From Fibrobacter succinogenes (GTDB lineage: Bacteria; Fibrobacterota; Fibrobacteria; Fibrobacterales; Fibrobacteraceae): a DNA stretch of 64,000 nt. The notes beneath the pieces were generated by a model that saw only the letters and a list, made by a program, of their open reading frames with translations, was not told the DNA's origin and ran no database searches. The stretch spans positions 62,001 to 126,000 of the forward strand of contig CADCGB010000004.1 of NCBI GenBank assembly GCA_902800815.1. The letters are read 5' to 3'. Made by a program: the position numbers and the translations under genes. Shown here in pieces: positions 26,183-35,552 of the stretch (positions are counted from its first letter, which is position 1; the number at the start of each line of letters is the position of its first letter).

Positions 26183-28531
26183 ATGAGATTTCGCTCCCTG
26201 CTCCTTATTGCGCTGTTCCTGGTGACATCCCTTTTTGCGGCGACTCCTACGCCTGTCGTGGGTGTGGTGCTTGAGATGGGCTCCGACCTCCCGCTTGATG
26301 GCGTGCAGATTACCTACCGCTCGGGCAAGAAACTTGCCAAGACTTCTTCGGATGGTCGTTTCGAGTTTACCGTGGATTCCAAGAACGCTTCCCTCGTGTT
26401 CCAGAAGGATGGCTACGATAGCGTGTATGTGGACCTGCAGGATTATGCGGACCTGCTCGATATGGTCGTGACACTTTCTACCGACCTGCGCGACTTGGGC
26501 TCGAGTACGATCGTGGGTGGTGGCGAACCTGTAAAGTGGGAACCGGAACGCAAGGTGTCGGTCGACAAGCTCGAGGATGCTGCGGGCATGCGTTTCGACA
26601 TTACGGAGCACTTGAGCCAGATGCCCGGCATTTCGGGACAGAAGGATTTTAGCAGCGCTCTCTATTACGAGGGTTCCCGCGCGGGTGACGTGGCCTACCA
26701 CCTCGGGCGACTCCGCATCCCGAACATGCGCCATCTGGATATCGGCTTCCCGGGAAACCTTTCGGTTGTGAACCCGCACATACTGAGCGGCATCGAGATT
26801 CACGACCACTACGGTAGCGGCCCGATTGGCCAGGGCCTTGCGACCTCGGTGCAGTACATTCCCGAGCAGACAAAGGGCGAGTGGGGGCTCAAGGGCTCCG
26901 CGGGCCTTACGCTCCAGGATATCCAGTTTGATTCCCCGTTCCTGTTCTGGGACAGTTTCCGCTTTGCATTCCGCAGGCTCGATGGCGACATGCTCAAGAA
27001 CCTGGGCGAGAAGTTCTTTACCGAGTTCAAGAAGCGTGACGGTGATTGCGCGAGCGATTGCCGCGTGAAGTCGTCTGACCCGTTCGACCTTTCGGCGATG
27101 GATTTCTACACGCAGTTGAACGGCTCTGATTCCATGGGCAACACGTGGGCGCTGCGTGCCTTGTACAGCACGGACGAATATTCCATTAGCCAGGATACTT
27201 CTACAGCCTATGACGAGGTAAACTCGGTCGATATTATCAGGGGCGAGCAGACCTACCTTGTCGTGGGTGCGGAATACGCCTCCAAGTTCGGTACGAGCGT
27301 TCATGCGGGCGTTGTGCGTGAATACCTGAGCGACACGCTTCAAGATACTACGGGCTTCAGAAGCAATGCTTCGACGAAGGAGATGGCGGCGTTCATCGAC
27401 GCCTACGAGCAGACGCACACGACCTTGAGCGCGGGTGCGGATAAGCAGTTCAAGACGAAGTTGCTCGGCTCTGCCGTGAGCGGTGCGCTCCTTTATGAAC
27501 ATCACTTCTTGGACCGCAGCTACATTGACTTTGGCGGGTCGCAGCCCGATGACTACCAGACGGGCGTTCTTTCGGGCGTGAGCCGTTTTGACTGGAAGGG
27601 CGATTACTCGCAGACGATATTCTCGCTTGGCGCAGTTGCCGATGCCATGGACCACAACGCACGCCCCACGGCGTCTGTCGATTTCGAGAAGAACCTTACC
27701 GAAAAAGATACCACGTACTGGCGCGTGTTCGGTAACGCCGCATACCGTAGCGACTGGAAGCACCTTTACGATGACGGAGACCTTACGGGGCGCCTTGAAA
27801 CGGGAGCATCTGCAAAGCTCGGAATGGGCTACAACTCCAAGTATTTGATTGCACAGGCGAGCGGCTTTGGCCGTTACTACTTTGACCCGGTGATGCCGCT
27901 GCCCAAGGCTTACGCGCAGTATAAGGACATTACGCCGGTAGATTATGCCTGGGTGCTCGGCGCGAATGCGCGTATGGAATGGAAAACCTCGCACCACTTC
28001 TCGATGGCGACGAACGTGAGTTCCGTCTACGGCGAATACGAACTGGACGAGGGCTCGCTCCCGTGGGAGGCAAACTCCAGGCTGGATATCATTTCGCATT
28101 TCAGGTTCTACCCGCGCAAGGATTCGCTGTTCTCGATTATCCTCACGCACCATGCCGCATTGCACCGCCCGCTGTACTATTACCGGATAACGCCGTCAGA
28201 CCCGATGACGCGTGAGAACGGAACCCGCATGCTTCGTGACCTGAATGAATTTACGGACATGTTCAGGACGGATGTTCGCGTGAACCTCGACATTATTCGC
28301 GAGAAGGGATTCTTCCGCAAGTCTCGCTTCTACTTGGAACTGGATAACCTGTTCTCGAAGCTCGATGTGGATGCACTCAAGTTCCTTGGTTCCGAGAATG
28401 CGCGTGAACGCTCGTGGGTCACGCAGGATAACGACAAGAACTCGGAGAACGGCTTCAGGCTGGAACCCTTCATGGCGAAGGGCATGGGACTCTACTTCCA
28501 GTTCGGCGTCGAAGTCCAGCTGGGAATTTAA
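26183..28531 (+). CDS. TonB-dependent receptor-like outer-membrane protein
   Basis: A 782-aa exported protein. A signal peptide (about 1-20) is followed by a carboxypeptidase-regulatory-like domain (VVGVVLEMGSDLPLDGVQITYRSG in part, about 21-95), then a plug-like region with ITEHLSQMPGISG, and a long C-terminal region of alternating amphipathic strands ending in an aromatic-poor strand (GVEVQLGI). This layout matches TonB-dependent or SusC-like receptors without a recognisable TonB box. The ligand cannot be told; no SusD gene is adjacent. It may be cotranscribed with the dipeptidase that follows after 68 bp. Confidence 0.8.
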   Translation: MRFRSLLLIALFLVTSLFAATPTPVVGVVLEMGSDLPLDGVQITYRSGKKLAKTSSDGRFEFTVDSKNASLVFQKDGYDSVYVDLQDYADLLDMVVTLSTDLRDLGSSTIVGGGEPVKWEPERKVSVDKLEDAAGMRFDITEHLSQMPGISGQKDFSSALYYEGSRAGDVAYHLGRLRIPNMRHLDIGFPGNLSVVNPHILSGIEIHDHYGSGPIGQGLATSVQYIPEQTKGEWGLKGSAGLTLQDIQFDSPFLFWDSFRFAFRRLDGDMLKNLGEKFFTEFKKRDGDCASDCRVKSSDPFDLSAMDFYTQLNGSDSMGNTWALRALYSTDEYSISQDTSTAYDEVNSVDIIRGEQTYLVVGAEYASKFGTSVHAGVVREYLSDTLQDTTGFRSNASTKEMAAFIDAYEQTHTTLSAGADKQFKTKLLGSAVSGALLYEHHFLDRSYIDFGGSQPDDYQTGVLSGVSRFDWKGDYSQTIFSLGAVADAMDHNARPTASVDFEKNLTEKDTTYWRVFGNAAYRSDWKHLYDDGDLTGRLETGASAKLGMGYNSKYLIAQASGFGRYYFDPVMPLPKAYAQYKDITPVDYAWVLGANARMEWKTSHHFSMATNVSSVYGEYELDEGSLPWEANSRLDIISHFRFYPRKDSLFSIILTHHAALHRPLYYYRITPSDPMTRENGTRMLRDLNEFTDMFRTDVRVNLDIIREKGFFRKSRFYLELDNLFSKLDVDALKFLGSENARERSWVTQDNDKNSENGFRLEPFMAKGMGLYFQFGVEVQLGI

Positions 28532-28538
28532 TTAAACG

Positions 28539-28590
28539 GGATGTGTCATTCTGAGCGCAGCATCGAAGATGCGTAGTCGAAGAATCTAGG
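28539..28590. repeat. Dispersed intergenic repeat of the TCATTCTGAGCG type
   Basis: The gap between the receptor gene and the dipeptidase gene contains TGTCATTCTGAGCGCAGC and GTAGTCGAAGAATCTAG. This motif pair is a very common dispersed intergenic repeat in several bacterial phyla. Only one copy is present in this window. Confidence 0.5.
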
Positions 28591-28599
28591 ACAGAAAAA

Positions 28600-29325
28600 A
28601 TGACAAAAAGAATTTTTTTAATATTGACTTTTTTTGTCGTAACGCTGTTCGCACACGAAACGGACATCCCCTTTGAACCCAAGAAACCCGAGAAACCCTT
28701 GCGGTTCTGCACTGCGGCCAAGCAGTGGGTGGAATACGCAAGTAAGGATTCTAACCTGGTTGAAATCACGAACATGAAGGGAATCCGCATGGACTTGCGG
28801 TACGGAACTTTTAACAACGTAACAGGGCATGACTTGTATTGCGGAATTCAGCGGGCGTTCGTGCATCGCGATGCCTTGCCGAAACTGAAGCGCTCGCTTT
28901 CACTTATCGCGAAGGAACTGCCTGGTTACATGCTCGTGATATTCGATGCGGCGCGCCCGATGTATGCGCAATCCGTGCTCAAGCAGGCGGTTGTCGGCAC
29001 GCCGTACACCAACTATGTATCGTCGGGCAAGACCGGCGGACTCCACAATTACGGGCTCGCGCTCGACCTCACTCTTGCCGACAGCACGGGTACACCTCTC
29101 GACATGGGGACAGACTTCGATTCGTTCGAGCGCTGTGCGGGCGAGGTAGGCGAGGCCGATGCCCTTGCAAGTGGACGGCTCACGCAGCAGCAGATCGATA
29201 ACCGCAAGTTGCTGCGCAACATCATGAAGCGTGCCGGTTGGGTTTCTCTTCCGAGTGAATGGTGGCATTTTAACGCCTATACCCGCGCCTATACCAAGGA
29301 ACACTACCCGCTGTTCCCGATCTAA
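28600..29325 (+). CDS. D-alanyl-D-alanine dipeptidase (VanX/DdpX family, M15D)
   Basis: A 241-aa exported zinc dipeptidase. A signal peptide (about 1-18) precedes the catalytic domain, with the zinc ligands of family M15D: His and Asp in GGLHNYGLALDLTL and His in EWWHFN, the latter with the catalytic Glu. FDAARPMYAQ is also conserved. A periplasmic enzyme of this type would salvage D-Ala-D-Ala from peptidoglycan turnover. There is no van regulator or ligase nearby, so vancomycin resistance is not implied. Confidence 0.9.
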   Translation: MTKRIFLILTFFVVTLFAHETDIPFEPKKPEKPLRFCTAAKQWVEYASKDSNLVEITNMKGIRMDLRYGTFNNVTGHDLYCGIQRAFVHRDALPKLKRSLSLIAKELPGYMLVIFDAARPMYAQSVLKQAVVGTPYTNYVSSGKTGGLHNYGLALDLTLADSTGTPLDMGTDFDSFERCAGEVGEADALASGRLTQQQIDNRKLLRNIMKRAGWVSLPSEWWHFNAYTRAYTKEHYPLFPI

Positions 29326-29370
29326 AAATAATGATGTATTTTGACTCGCGGACTAGTCCCGCGTCAGGTA

Positions 29371-30336
29371 TTACGGCAATGTCTTGATGCTGGCGCGCTT
29401 CAGGCGGTCGTTCAGGGCGATGCCGATTCCCTTGTTGGGTATCGGGTCCACGAGAATCAGATCGTAGTCGGGAGTATCCAGGTCGTGCATGTAGGCGTAT
29501 AGCCTTGCGGTCGCCTCGGTCATATCACCCGTTACAGACAAGTTCACTGTGGCCGGAATCGCTCCGGCCTGGTTCCCGAACGCGATGCGCGCAGTATGCT
29601 CCGGCAGTTTGTAACCTGCGGGCACCTCTCCGAAATATAACGGCACCTGCGGGCGGTAATGCGTATCGCACTGGCCCGGTGCCTGCATTGCCTGCCCGGG
29701 CTTGCTGGTGGATTCCTTGAGCGCCACCTGGCCAATGACCTTCGAGAACATCTCGGGCGTAATCGCACCCGGGCGGAGCACTGTCGGTGCATCCCCAGCG
29801 AGCGAGATGATGGAACTTTCGACCCCTACGGAGCACGGCCCGCCATCGACGATTCCCGCGATGCGGTCCGCAAGCTGTGCGGCCACGTGCTCTGCGGTGG
29901 TGGGGCTCACGTGCTTGAACAGGTTTGCGCTCGGGGCTGCAAGCGGGAGTCCCGATTCCTTGATAATCGCCTGCGCTACGGGGTGGCTCGGGAACCTTAC
30001 CGCCACCGAGGGCAGCCCGCTCGTGCACAGGTCGGGGATGCAGTCCTTCTTGGGGAGAATCATCGTCATCGGGCCGGGCCAGAACGCTTCTGCAAGTCGG
30101 TATGCGCTTTCGGGAATGTCGCGGGCGACATTCTCCAGTTCCGCGATGTCTGCGATGTGCACGATAAGCGGGTCGAATGTCGGGCGTTCCTTTGCGGCGA
30201 AAATCTTCGCGAGTGCATCGGGGTTGTACGCGTTCCCCGCAAGCCCATAGACGGTCTCTGTCGGGATGGCGACTACTTCGCCTTCCTTGAGGAGCTTGGC
30301 GGCTTCAGAAACGCTTGTCCAAGGGGGAAACTTCAT
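29371..30336 (-). CDS. Threonylcarbamoyl-AMP synthase, Sua5 type
   Basis: Makes L-threonylcarbamoyladenylate for the t6A37 modification of ANN-decoding tRNAs. The 321-aa protein has the YrdC domain (VVAIPTETVYGLAGNA, KIFAAKERPTFDPLIVHI, FWPGPMTMILPKK, SVAVRFPSHP) and the additional C-terminal Sua5 domain, so it is the long form. Its stop is 45 bp from the converging dipeptidase gene. Confidence 0.95.
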   Translation of the reverse strand: MKFPPWTSVSEAAKLLKEGEVVAIPTETVYGLAGNAYNPDALAKIFAAKERPTFDPLIVHIADIAELENVARDIPESAYRLAEAFWPGPMTMILPKKDCIPDLCTSGLPSVAVRFPSHPVAQAIIKESGLPLAAPSANLFKHVSPTTAEHVAAQLADRIAGIVDGGPCSVGVESSIISLAGDAPTVLRPGAITPEMFSKVIGQVALKESTSKPGQAMQAPGQCDTHYRPQVPLYFGEVPAGYKLPEHTARIAFGNQAGAIPATVNLSVTGDMTEATARLYAYMHDLDTPDYDLILVDPIPNKGIGIALNDRLKRASIKTLP

Positions 30337-30407
30337 TACAAGCCCAAAAATAGAAAAGGGATGGTTGAGTTGCCATCCCTAAAATATGTTTTGTTGCTTA
30401 CCGCGGT

Positions 30408-33299
30408 TTACGCCGGGTTGTTCGGTGCTGCGGGTTCGTCCTTGCGGCCAAACGCGAACACCTTGTCGCATGCCCCGTTAAAGCGCTTCCAGATCTTGTC
30501 GGACTGTTCGCGGGGGACAGCACCGACTTCCTTCCACAGCCTGCGCAGGTGCTTCACCTTGTTCATCGCGGCGGCGACGGTAGCCTCGCTCAGGTCGGTG
30601 AGCAGGTCTTCGGCCTGTTCGCACAGGAGCTGCTTCTTCTGCAGGTTGTTCTCGCGGGCCTGCTCCTGGATGTCGAGCTGGTCGCGACGGCGGGTAAAGA
30701 AGTCGTCGCAGGCGCTGCGGAATTCCTTGTGGATTTCGGAATCCTCGACACCGCAAGATCCGAGTTCGCGCCATTCCTTCTGAATGTCGCGGACGGCATC
30801 GGCGAGCTGGTTGGAACCGGCGCTCTCGGCGAACTGCTTCACCTTGCTAATCAGTTCCAGCTTGCGGGCCTTGACCTTTTCGAGTTGCTTCTTGAGGCCT
30901 TCGTCGCTTGCCGCCATGGCGGTAATGAACAGGTTCATCTTGGAGTTGTAGCGCTCGTTGATGGCCTCTACAGATTCCTTCGGCACCATACCGATGGCCT
31001 TCCATTCTTCGCGGATGGCGTTGATGGCCTCGGCGGTCTCTGCCGTTACGTTGTTCGAGTCCATCGCATCGAGCTTGTCGCAGATGGCAACCTTCTTTGC
31101 GAGGTTGGCCTGCTTCTCGTTGTCCATCTCCTCGAAGTGACTGCGCTTCTTGTCGAAGAATGCGTCGCACGCACTGCGGAAGCGGGTCCAGATTTCCTCG
31201 GACTTGCTCTTGGGGACGGGGCCGGTGGACTTCCAGGCATCCTGCAACTGTTTGAGTTTGTTGGAGGTCGCATTCCAGTCGGTAGATTCCTTGAGGGCCT
31301 CGGCTTCCTCGATGAGTTTCAGTTTCTTCTCGAGGTTTGCCTCGCGGTTCTGGTCTTCTTTCTTGATGCTTTCCTTGTACTGGGCAAAGAATGCGTTCGA
31401 AGCGGCCTTGAACCTTTCGATAAGCGCGTTCAGGCTTTCCTTGGGCACCATACCGATGTTCTTCCAGTTTTCCTGGATTTCCTGCATGGCCTTGTACTTG
31501 TCCTTCCAGAAGATTGTGGTGTCGGCGACCAGATCCTCGATCTTCTTGCAGAGATCCTGCTTGCTTTCGAGGTTCTTCTGGCGTTCGACTTCACGTTCTT
31601 CGATAAACTGCGAGCAGTTGTCGCGAATCTGTGTGAACAGCGCCTGGAACTTGTCGCGGAATTCGACGAACTTCGTGGGGGAGACAGGGCCGATGTTCTT
31701 CCACTTGTTGCTGAATTCGCGCAACTTGTTGAGCACGTCCTGGCTACCGGGTTCCTTGGCGAGCATTTCCATCTCTTCGAGGATGCTTGCGCGGTCCTTC
31801 TCGTTGTGCCAGGATTCCCACTGGCGCATTTCCTGGAAGCGTTCGGTGGCGCTCTTGTACTCGAGCCACAGGTCGTGGTACTTGAACTTCTGTTCGCCCA
31901 CGATGTTCTTCCACTCGGCGAACGTGTCGCGGAGTTTCTGGCTCAGGTTCTTGAAATCCTCGTTCTCGTCGAAAGCCTTCACACGGTCGATAAGCTTGCG
32001 GAGCTTGGCCGCGTTTTCTTCGTAGCGCTTCTGGGCGGTCTCTTCGAAGGCGGTAATCTTTTCCTTGAGCTTGTTGCGCAAGGCGTTGTAGCTCTGGAGG
32101 TTCGTGTCGGAACCTTCGAGGAGCGGGAGTTTTTCCCATTCGCGTACAATGGCGTGTACGTGCTTCTGAGTCGTTTCAGAAACTTCGGAATCGGCGATGG
32201 CCTGCAGCATATCGAGCAGCTGCTTGCGAGCCTTGCCCTCGTCTGCCACGTCGACCGGTTCTTCGGCGGCTTCGGCATCGACCTTCTTGAGTTCCTGACT
32301 CTTGAGGTAGGCGAGGCTAAAGCGCTTGACGGCTTCGGCATCCATGATGGACTTCTTCTCGTTCCACTCGGCGACAATCTCGGCGATGCGGTCGGCCTTT
32401 TCGGCGGCGTTGTCAGAAGCGAGGATGCCTTCGAGTTCCTCGAGGGTGGTCATCAGTTGCTGCTTGCTCGCTTCCTTCTCGGCATTGGCCTTTTCGGCGG
32501 CAGCGCGTTCGGCATCGGCTTCGGCGAGGAACTTCTTGTAGCTTTCGTAAATCTGGTCGAGGGTGGCCTGCTTGTCGCCCATGCCGAGGGTCTTGGCCTC
32601 GCTCATCAGCGCTTCAAACTGGTCCTTGACCTCTTGCGGATTCTTTTTGCCGGCGAGCGAGTGCGCCTGCTGGATCAGCGCGTTCCTCTTGCCGTTGAGC
32701 AGGGCTTCGGCCCTCTTGCCGCCGTCTTCGACTTCCTTCTTGGCGCGGATCTTTTCGATGGCGATTTTCCTTACGGAGGGGTGCTTCGAACTCTTCGAAA
32801 TATCCGTGAGCGAGGATTCCGATTCAATACGGTCTACGGCAGCCTTTGCAATTTCTTCCTTGGCATCCTTATTGGCGGCGTACGTGAGCACATTGGCCTT
32901 GCCCGTCTTCTTGATGAGTTCCAGACGGAGCTCGGAGTTGGGCATGGATTTTGCAAGTTCTTCGGCATAGCGGGTGTCCTTGATGTCGTCTACGTACTTG
33001 AGCACTTCCTCGTTTGCCGGTTCACGATAGTCCTTGAGCATCTTGGTGACTTCTTCAAAATAACGCGATTCAGCCAAGCGACGTACACCTGCCTCGCTGT
33101 CCTTCTTCGAAATTGCCGAAAGGGACTGGATCAGGGTAAGTTTTTTAACGGCTGCGGTTCTAACGCTACTATCTTCATCCGAAAGGGCTATGCGTTCCAA
33201 GGTGCTCTGTTCGCGAGCATCCATGCCTTCGACGGCTTCGAGTCGCTTTTCAGGGTTGGAATTTTGCCATTTCGGTCTCAATGCATCCAATAAGCTCAT
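30408..33299 (-). CDS. DUF349-repeat protein, long alpha-helical
   Basis: A 963-aa, almost wholly helical, highly charged protein. The N-terminal 210 residues look like HEAT-type repeats (EDSSVRTAAVKKL, HPSVRKIAIEKI). From about residue 330 onwards the DUF349 motif recurs about seven times, for example WKNIGMVPKESLNALIERFK and WKSTGPVPKSKSEEIWTRFR followed by ACDAFF. The molecular function of DUF349 proteins is not established. No signal peptide. It diverges from priA, with 147 bp between the starts. Confidence 0.88.
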   Translation of the reverse strand: MSLLDALRPKWQNSNPEKRLEAVEGMDAREQSTLERIALSDEDSSVRTAAVKKLTLIQSLSAISKKDSEAGVRRLAESRYFEEVTKMLKDYREPANEEVLKYVDDIKDTRYAEELAKSMPNSELRLELIKKTGKANVLTYAANKDAKEEIAKAAVDRIESESSLTDISKSSKHPSVRKIAIEKIRAKKEVEDGGKRAEALLNGKRNALIQQAHSLAGKKNPQEVKDQFEALMSEAKTLGMGDKQATLDQIYESYKKFLAEADAERAAAEKANAEKEASKQQLMTTLEELEGILASDNAAEKADRIAEIVAEWNEKKSIMDAEAVKRFSLAYLKSQELKKVDAEAAEEPVDVADEGKARKQLLDMLQAIADSEVSETTQKHVHAIVREWEKLPLLEGSDTNLQSYNALRNKLKEKITAFEETAQKRYEENAAKLRKLIDRVKAFDENEDFKNLSQKLRDTFAEWKNIVGEQKFKYHDLWLEYKSATERFQEMRQWESWHNEKDRASILEEMEMLAKEPGSQDVLNKLREFSNKWKNIGPVSPTKFVEFRDKFQALFTQIRDNCSQFIEEREVERQKNLESKQDLCKKIEDLVADTTIFWKDKYKAMQEIQENWKNIGMVPKESLNALIERFKAASNAFFAQYKESIKKEDQNREANLEKKLKLIEEAEALKESTDWNATSNKLKQLQDAWKSTGPVPKSKSEEIWTRFRSACDAFFDKKRSHFEEMDNEKQANLAKKVAICDKLDAMDSNNVTAETAEAINAIREEWKAIGMVPKESVEAINERYNSKMNLFITAMAASDEGLKKQLEKVKARKLELISKVKQFAESAGSNQLADAVRDIQKEWRELGSCGVEDSEIHKEFRSACDDFFTRRRDQLDIQEQARENNLQKKQLLCEQAEDLLTDLSEATVAAAMNKVKHLRRLWKEVGAVPREQSDKIWKRFNGACDKVFAFGRKDEPAAPNNPA

Positions 33300-33446
33300 A
33301 AGAATCTCCAGTAAGTTGGCGGGCCTTGATAAGGTCCGTGTATCATAATCTAAATAAAAAGATTACAAGTGGTTTAGGAAAATATTGTTTTTTTGGCAAA
33401 TATGAGGGTAGAAATGCGGTCCAGATTACCTATCTTTGGGGGAGAA

Positions 33447-35528
33447 ATGGCAAAACGCATACCCAAAACGCAGGCTCCCGAGCAAATTCGGGTCAAATGC
33501 GCCCCAGAGGCCCTGGAGCGGTTCTGCGAGGTGTATATCCCGCAGGCGCCCGCCGTCTATACCTACGGGGTGCCCGCTGGCTTGCCCGAGGGGGCTAGTA
33601 TCCGTCGCGGGAGCGTGGTCTGGGTGCAGTTCGCCACCCGCAAAACGCCTTCGCTTGCGGTAGTCTCGAAGGTGCATACGGAACGCCCTGCATTCAACGT
33701 GCGGTGTGCCTACCCGCATGCGTCGGGCTACGTTTTTAACGAGCGGTACATGGAATCGCTCGAGTGGGTGGCACGTTACTATATAAGCACACCGATGAAG
33801 GCACTGGATGTGTTTTGGCCTGCGAGTTTCGAGAACTACCTGGATGCGCTTGCGGCAAGGCAGGCGGAGGTGGGTGCTTCGGATAATGCTGATTCGGATA
33901 AGGACTGTGCAGAACTTCCGCCGAAACCTGATGTACCGCCCTTGACAGACGAGCAGCGGGTGGCCCTCGATTCGTTGATAGGCGACCTTTCGGGTACGGG
34001 GTTCCGCGGTTCGCTCTTGCATGGCGTGACCGGTTCCGGCAAGACACGCGTATACCAGGAACTTGCCTACGAGGCATTGCGTCAAGGCAAGAAGGTTTTG
34101 ATTCTTGTTCCCGAAATTGGGCTTACCCCGCAGACGGCGAGCCGGTTTGAAGATTTTTTGCAGGTGCCCGTGCGGGTGCTGCATTCTGCGCTCTCGGCCC
34201 CGAAGAAGCGCGAAGCCTACGTCTCGGTACTTTCGGGGGATGCTCGCGTGGTTCTCGGAACCCGCAGCGCCATACTTGCCCCGTTCGATTTTGACGTGGT
34301 GATCCTTGACGAGGAACACGATTCCTCGTTCAAGCAGCAGGACCCGGCCCCGCGCTACCATACCCGCGAACTCGCTTTCCACCTGGCGTACAAGTACGGG
34401 GCGCTTGTGGTACTCGGGAGTGCGACCCCCTGCATCGAGACGTTCTATAACGCGAGTACAGATAAATTAAAATACCTCAGGTTGCAGAAGCGCGCGACTT
34501 CCGCAAGCCTGCCCGAGGTAGGCATTGTCGATATGGGGAAGGTACGCCAGCAGAAGGGTATCCTCATGTCGCCCGACCTGCGCGATGCCCTGGTGAAGTG
34601 CGTTACGGAAGGCGACCAGGCGATTGTGCTCATGAACCGTCGCGGCTATTCCAAGGTGCGCGTGTGCAGCGAGTGCGGCGAGACGCTCTACTGCAAGAAC
34701 TGTCACGTGCCGCTCGTTTTTCATAGGCAGTACAATTCACTGCTGTGTCACTACTGCGGGCTGCTTTACCCGGTGAACACGCCGTGCCGTTCCTGCGGGG
34801 CCGATACATACGAGTTCGTTGGTGGCGCCATCGAAAAGCTCGAGGAAGAAATCCTCGAGTGGGTTCCGGGTGCAAGAATTGTACGCATGGACCGCGATAC
34901 CACGCAGAACGTGGGCTCGGTCGAGAAGATTCTGGAATCGTTCCGCAAGTGCGAATACAACATACTGCTCGGTACGCAGATGGTCGCGAAGGGGCACGAC
35001 TTTCCGGGAGTGCGCCTTGTGGGCATCGTGGGTGCCGATAGCGGTTTCGGGATGCCCGACTTCCGCAGTACGGAGAGGCTATTCCAGTTGCTTAGCCAGA
35101 CGGCGGGGCGTGCGGGCCGTGCCGGGGGTACGGGCCGCGTGCTAATCCAGACGCAGAACCCGAACGAGCCCGTGATGCAGTTTGCGCTCCGGCATAATTT
35201 TGCGGGCTTTGCCGAGATGGAGACCCGCGACCGCAAGGATGCGTTCTACCCGCCATTCTGCAAGATGGTTGAGGTATCCTTCGGGGGCAAGGACGAGGGC
35301 GCATTGCGCGATGCCGTTGCCCGTGTGGAAAAACTTTGCCGCGTCGAAAAGTCGCTCATGGTGATGGGGCCGGTGGATGCATTCATCCCGGTGGTGCAGA
35401 ACGTGCGCTGGGTAAAGCTCTACCTCAAGACAAACGATCTCCCGGCGGTACGCCGCATACTTTCACCTATCGTAAACAGCGCGAAACCCGCCTTCCCGGG
35501 CGTAGAAATCAAAGTAGAGATTGAATAA
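33447..35528 (+). CDS. priA: Primosomal protein N' (replication restart helicase)
   Basis: PriA reloads the replisome at stalled forks. The 693-aa protein starts at ATG 33447, which has GGGGGAG just upstream; the frame extends to 33393 but that start is poorer. It has the N-terminal 3'-DNA-binding domain (VYIPQAPAVYTYGVP), Walker A GVTGSGKTRVY, the DEEH box in LDEEHDSSFKQQD, the zinc-binding cysteines (CSECGETLYCKNC and CHYCG...CRSCG) and helicase motifs QMVAKGHDFPGV and QTAGRAGRAG. Complete and normal. Confidence 0.95.
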   Translation: MAKRIPKTQAPEQIRVKCAPEALERFCEVYIPQAPAVYTYGVPAGLPEGASIRRGSVVWVQFATRKTPSLAVVSKVHTERPAFNVRCAYPHASGYVFNERYMESLEWVARYYISTPMKALDVFWPASFENYLDALAARQAEVGASDNADSDKDCAELPPKPDVPPLTDEQRVALDSLIGDLSGTGFRGSLLHGVTGSGKTRVYQELAYEALRQGKKVLILVPEIGLTPQTASRFEDFLQVPVRVLHSALSAPKKREAYVSVLSGDARVVLGTRSAILAPFDFDVVILDEEHDSSFKQQDPAPRYHTRELAFHLAYKYGALVVLGSATPCIETFYNASTDKLKYLRLQKRATSASLPEVGIVDMGKVRQQKGILMSPDLRDALVKCVTEGDQAIVLMNRRGYSKVRVCSECGETLYCKNCHVPLVFHRQYNSLLCHYCGLLYPVNTPCRSCGADTYEFVGGAIEKLEEEILEWVPGARIVRMDRDTTQNVGSVEKILESFRKCEYNILLGTQMVAKGHDFPGVRLVGIVGADSGFGMPDFRSTERLFQLLSQTAGRAGRAGGTGRVLIQTQNPNEPVMQFALRHNFAGFAEMETRDRKDAFYPPFCKMVEVSFGGKDEGALRDAVARVEKLCRVEKSLMVMGPVDAFIPVVQNVRWVKLYLKTNDLPAVRRILSPIVNSAKPAFPGVEIKVEIE

Positions 35529-35552
35529 CTCCGTAAGGAGCGCGCGAAGAAT

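Noticed and set aside
26174-28165. 663-codon frame on the minus strand
   Set aside because: Antisense to the receptor-like gene, with no recognisable motif and a composition typical of a shadow frame (rich in Arg, His and Val).
28600-29325. Vancomycin resistance locus
   Set aside because: The VanX-like gene stands without vanH, vanA-type ligase or vanRS neighbours, so a peptidoglycan recycling role is more likely.
30549-33293. 914-codon open frame on the plus strand
   Set aside because: It is antisense to the DUF349 protein. The minus frame has clear repeated motifs and a good start; the plus frame has none and arises from the GC-skewed codon use of the real gene.
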